DNA of 64,000 nt from Streptomyces griseoflavus (GTDB taxonomy: Bacteria > Actinomycetota > Actinomycetes > Streptomycetales > Streptomycetaceae): the NCBI RefSeq assembly GCF_014649995.1, contig NZ_BMUC01000011.1:169916-233915 (forward strand). Direction: 5' to 3'. The notes beneath the pieces are model-generated. The model had not been told where the DNA came from, made no database searches, and worked only from the letters and a program-made list of their open reading frames with translations. Every line of letters begins with the position of its first letter. The first letter of the stretch is position 1. The position numbers and the translations under genes are program-made. Positions 63,070 through 64,000 of this stretch are shown here, in pieces.

Positions 63070-63372
63070 ATGCTGCTACCCGCAAAAGCCGAAGTTGCCC
63101 GGCAGTTGCGTCGCTACCGGGCCTGGGAACGCGTGATGCTGGCGGCGCCCACCGACCGTACGGTGCGGGCCACCTTCGAGGACTCCGGCTACACCCTCTG
63201 TGTGCTGATGGGGAAGCGCTGCGCGCGGGAGGCCGCCGACGCCGCCGAACGGTATCTGCGCACCACCGTCGTCACCTACTTGCAGGAACAGGACGGCAGG
63301 CCCCGTCCCGCCGCCACGGTCCGGCGGGGCCCGCCGGCCGTGGAGCGGCGCTCCCCGGCGGGAAGGCAATGA
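63070..63372 (+). CDS. DUF5133-like small protein
   Basis: The 100-aa protein starts MLLPAKAEVARQLRRYRAWERVML, continues TVRATFEDSGYTLCVLMGKRCAREAADAAERYL and ends in a disordered Arg/Pro tail. This is the pattern of the Streptomyces DUF5133 proteins, of unknown function, sometimes linked with secondary-metabolite or stress regulation. GGAAGGGTGA precedes the ATG. Confidence 0.82.
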   Translation: MLLPAKAEVARQLRRYRAWERVMLAAPTDRTVRATFEDSGYTLCVLMGKRCAREAADAAERYLRTTVVTYLQEQDGRPRPAATVRRGPPAVERRSPAGRQ

Positions 63373-63445
63373 CCTTCCCGCCGCTGTCTGGTCCCACGCC
63401 CGGGCGCCCGCCCGGGCGTCGAGCACGGCGGAGGTGCACCACCCC

Positions 63446-64000
63446 ATGAAGACGACCCGGACCATCGGTCGTGTCCCGGTACGGGACGTCCGGCCGTCCG
63501 TCGACGGCGGGAGGCGGCCGGCCAAGGCCGTCGTGGGTGAGACCTTCGAGGTCACGGCCACCCTGTTCCGGGAAGGGCACGACGCGGTGGGCGCCGACGT
63601 GGTGCTGGAGGATCCCGACGGGCGTCCTGGGCCGTTCACGCCGATGCGGGAGCTCGCGCCCGGCACGGACCGGTGGGGCGCCGAGGTCGTCGCGGACGGC
63701 CCCGGCCGGTGGACCTACCGGGTCGAGGCATGGAGCGACCCCGTGACCACCTGGCGCAGGACCGCCGGCATCAAGGTCCCGGCGGGCATCGACACCGGGC
63801 TGGTCCTGGAGGAGGGCGCCGATCTCCACGAGCGTGCGGCGGCGGGGGTGCCGCGGGACGACGGGCGGGACGTGGTGCTGGCCGCGGCGAAGAAGCTGAG
63901 CGACGACTCCCTCCCCTGTGCCACCCGGCTGGCGGCGGCGTTGACGCCGGAGGTGGAGGCGGTGCTGGCCCGGTATCCGCTGCGGGAGCTGGTCACCAGC
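63446..64000 (+). CDS. glgE: GlgE maltosyltransferase, N-terminal part (partial)
   Basis: The open frame of 185 codons runs off the window end. Its GRVPVRDVRPSVDGGRRPAKAVVGETFEVTATLFREGHDAV is the characteristic GlgE N-terminal domain, followed by the linker domain helices (RDVVLAAAKKLSDDS). GlgE extends alpha-glucans from maltose 1-phosphate. GGAGG lies about 12 nt before ATG 63446. The GH13 catalytic domain is outside the window. Confidence 0.92.
   Translation, partial: MKTTRTIGRVPVRDVRPSVDGGRRPAKAVVGETFEVTATLFREGHDAVGADVVLEDPDGRPGPFTPMRELAPGTDRWGAEVVADGPGRWTYRVEAWSDPVTTWRRTAGIKVPAGIDTGLVLEEGADLHERAAAGVPRDDGRDVVLAAAKKLSDDSLPCATRLAAALTPEVEAVLARYPLRELVTS

Overview
The window is high-GC actinobacterial DNA (third codon positions almost all G or C, GTG and TTG starts common, Shine-Dalgarno sites of the GGAGG type, frequent 4-bp ATGA/GTGA gene overlaps). 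The gene content (NodU-type carbamoyltransferase, S-adenosyl methyltransferase of the Streptomyces type, streptogrisin-like protease, GlgE/GlgX, SigB-like sigma factor, ANTAR and SpoIIE proteins) points to a Streptomyces chromosome. No rRNA, tRNA, CRISPR array, insertion sequence, integrase or phage gene was seen. About 55 protein genes are called; the last one (glgE) runs off the right end.

Layout. 1-5.2 kb: a sortase-anchored DUF1996 wall protein, a secreted AA10 lytic polysaccharide monooxygenase with a perfect CebR-type palindrome upstream, a GNAT acetyltransferase and a YihY membrane protein, with a second identical palindrome between the last two. 5.2-9.3 kb: flavodoxin-like protein, methyltransferase, ArsR regulator, and a SulP anion transporter translationally coupled to an anti-sigma-type ATPase. 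9.3-18.3 kb: a dormancy/stress-flavoured block (Rv1733c-family membrane protein, zinc alcohol dehydrogenase, 1441-aa CtpI-like P-type ATPase with a partner membrane protein, and a divergent nucleotidyltransferase / BON-like / metallophosphoesterase operon behind a SigB-like promoter). 18.3-22.6 kb: SAM methyltransferase, PhoD-like alkaline phosphatase, streptogrisin-type protease with a carbohydrate-binding tail.

22.6-28.5 kb is the most unusual part. A 61-aa peptide gene with a strong ribosome binding site and an acidic front half opens a five-gene operon in which the four large genes overlap by 4 bp each: a 230-aa unknown, two paralogous unknowns sharing a T-H-x-V-F-H-L-T-D-W-G signature, and a serine beta-lactamase-fold hydrolase. 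Immediately upstream on the same strand lies a CYP152-type fatty-acid peroxygenase/decarboxylase P450. This looks like an undescribed peptide (RiPP-like) system, by inference only.

28.7-37 kb: a glycan operon (UXS-like epimerase, carbamoyltransferase, three glycosyltransferases, GmhA-like isomerase, HldE-like bifunctional heptose kinase/adenylyltransferase), suggesting assembly of a carbamoylated heptose-containing product. 37-43 kb: MFS transporter, hemerythrin, DoxX, catalase and small stress-type proteins. 43-56 kb: PucR regulator, YciO protein, dienelactone hydrolase, metallophosphoesterase, TauD dioxygenase, aldo/keto reductase, a large PAS/GAF/SpoIIE/ATPase phosphatase, a MarR-DoxX-peroxiredoxin set, a stand-alone LigD-type ligase and a secreted NLP (NPP1) protein. 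56-64 kb: a second-copy-type hemC, a SigB-like sigma factor, ANTAR protein, VOC protein with a textbook SigB-like promoter, and a glycogen/trehalose block (glgX coupled to an ATPase-fold protein, a DUF5133 protein, and the start of glgE).

Functional calls rest on motifs and remembered family features, not on database searches.
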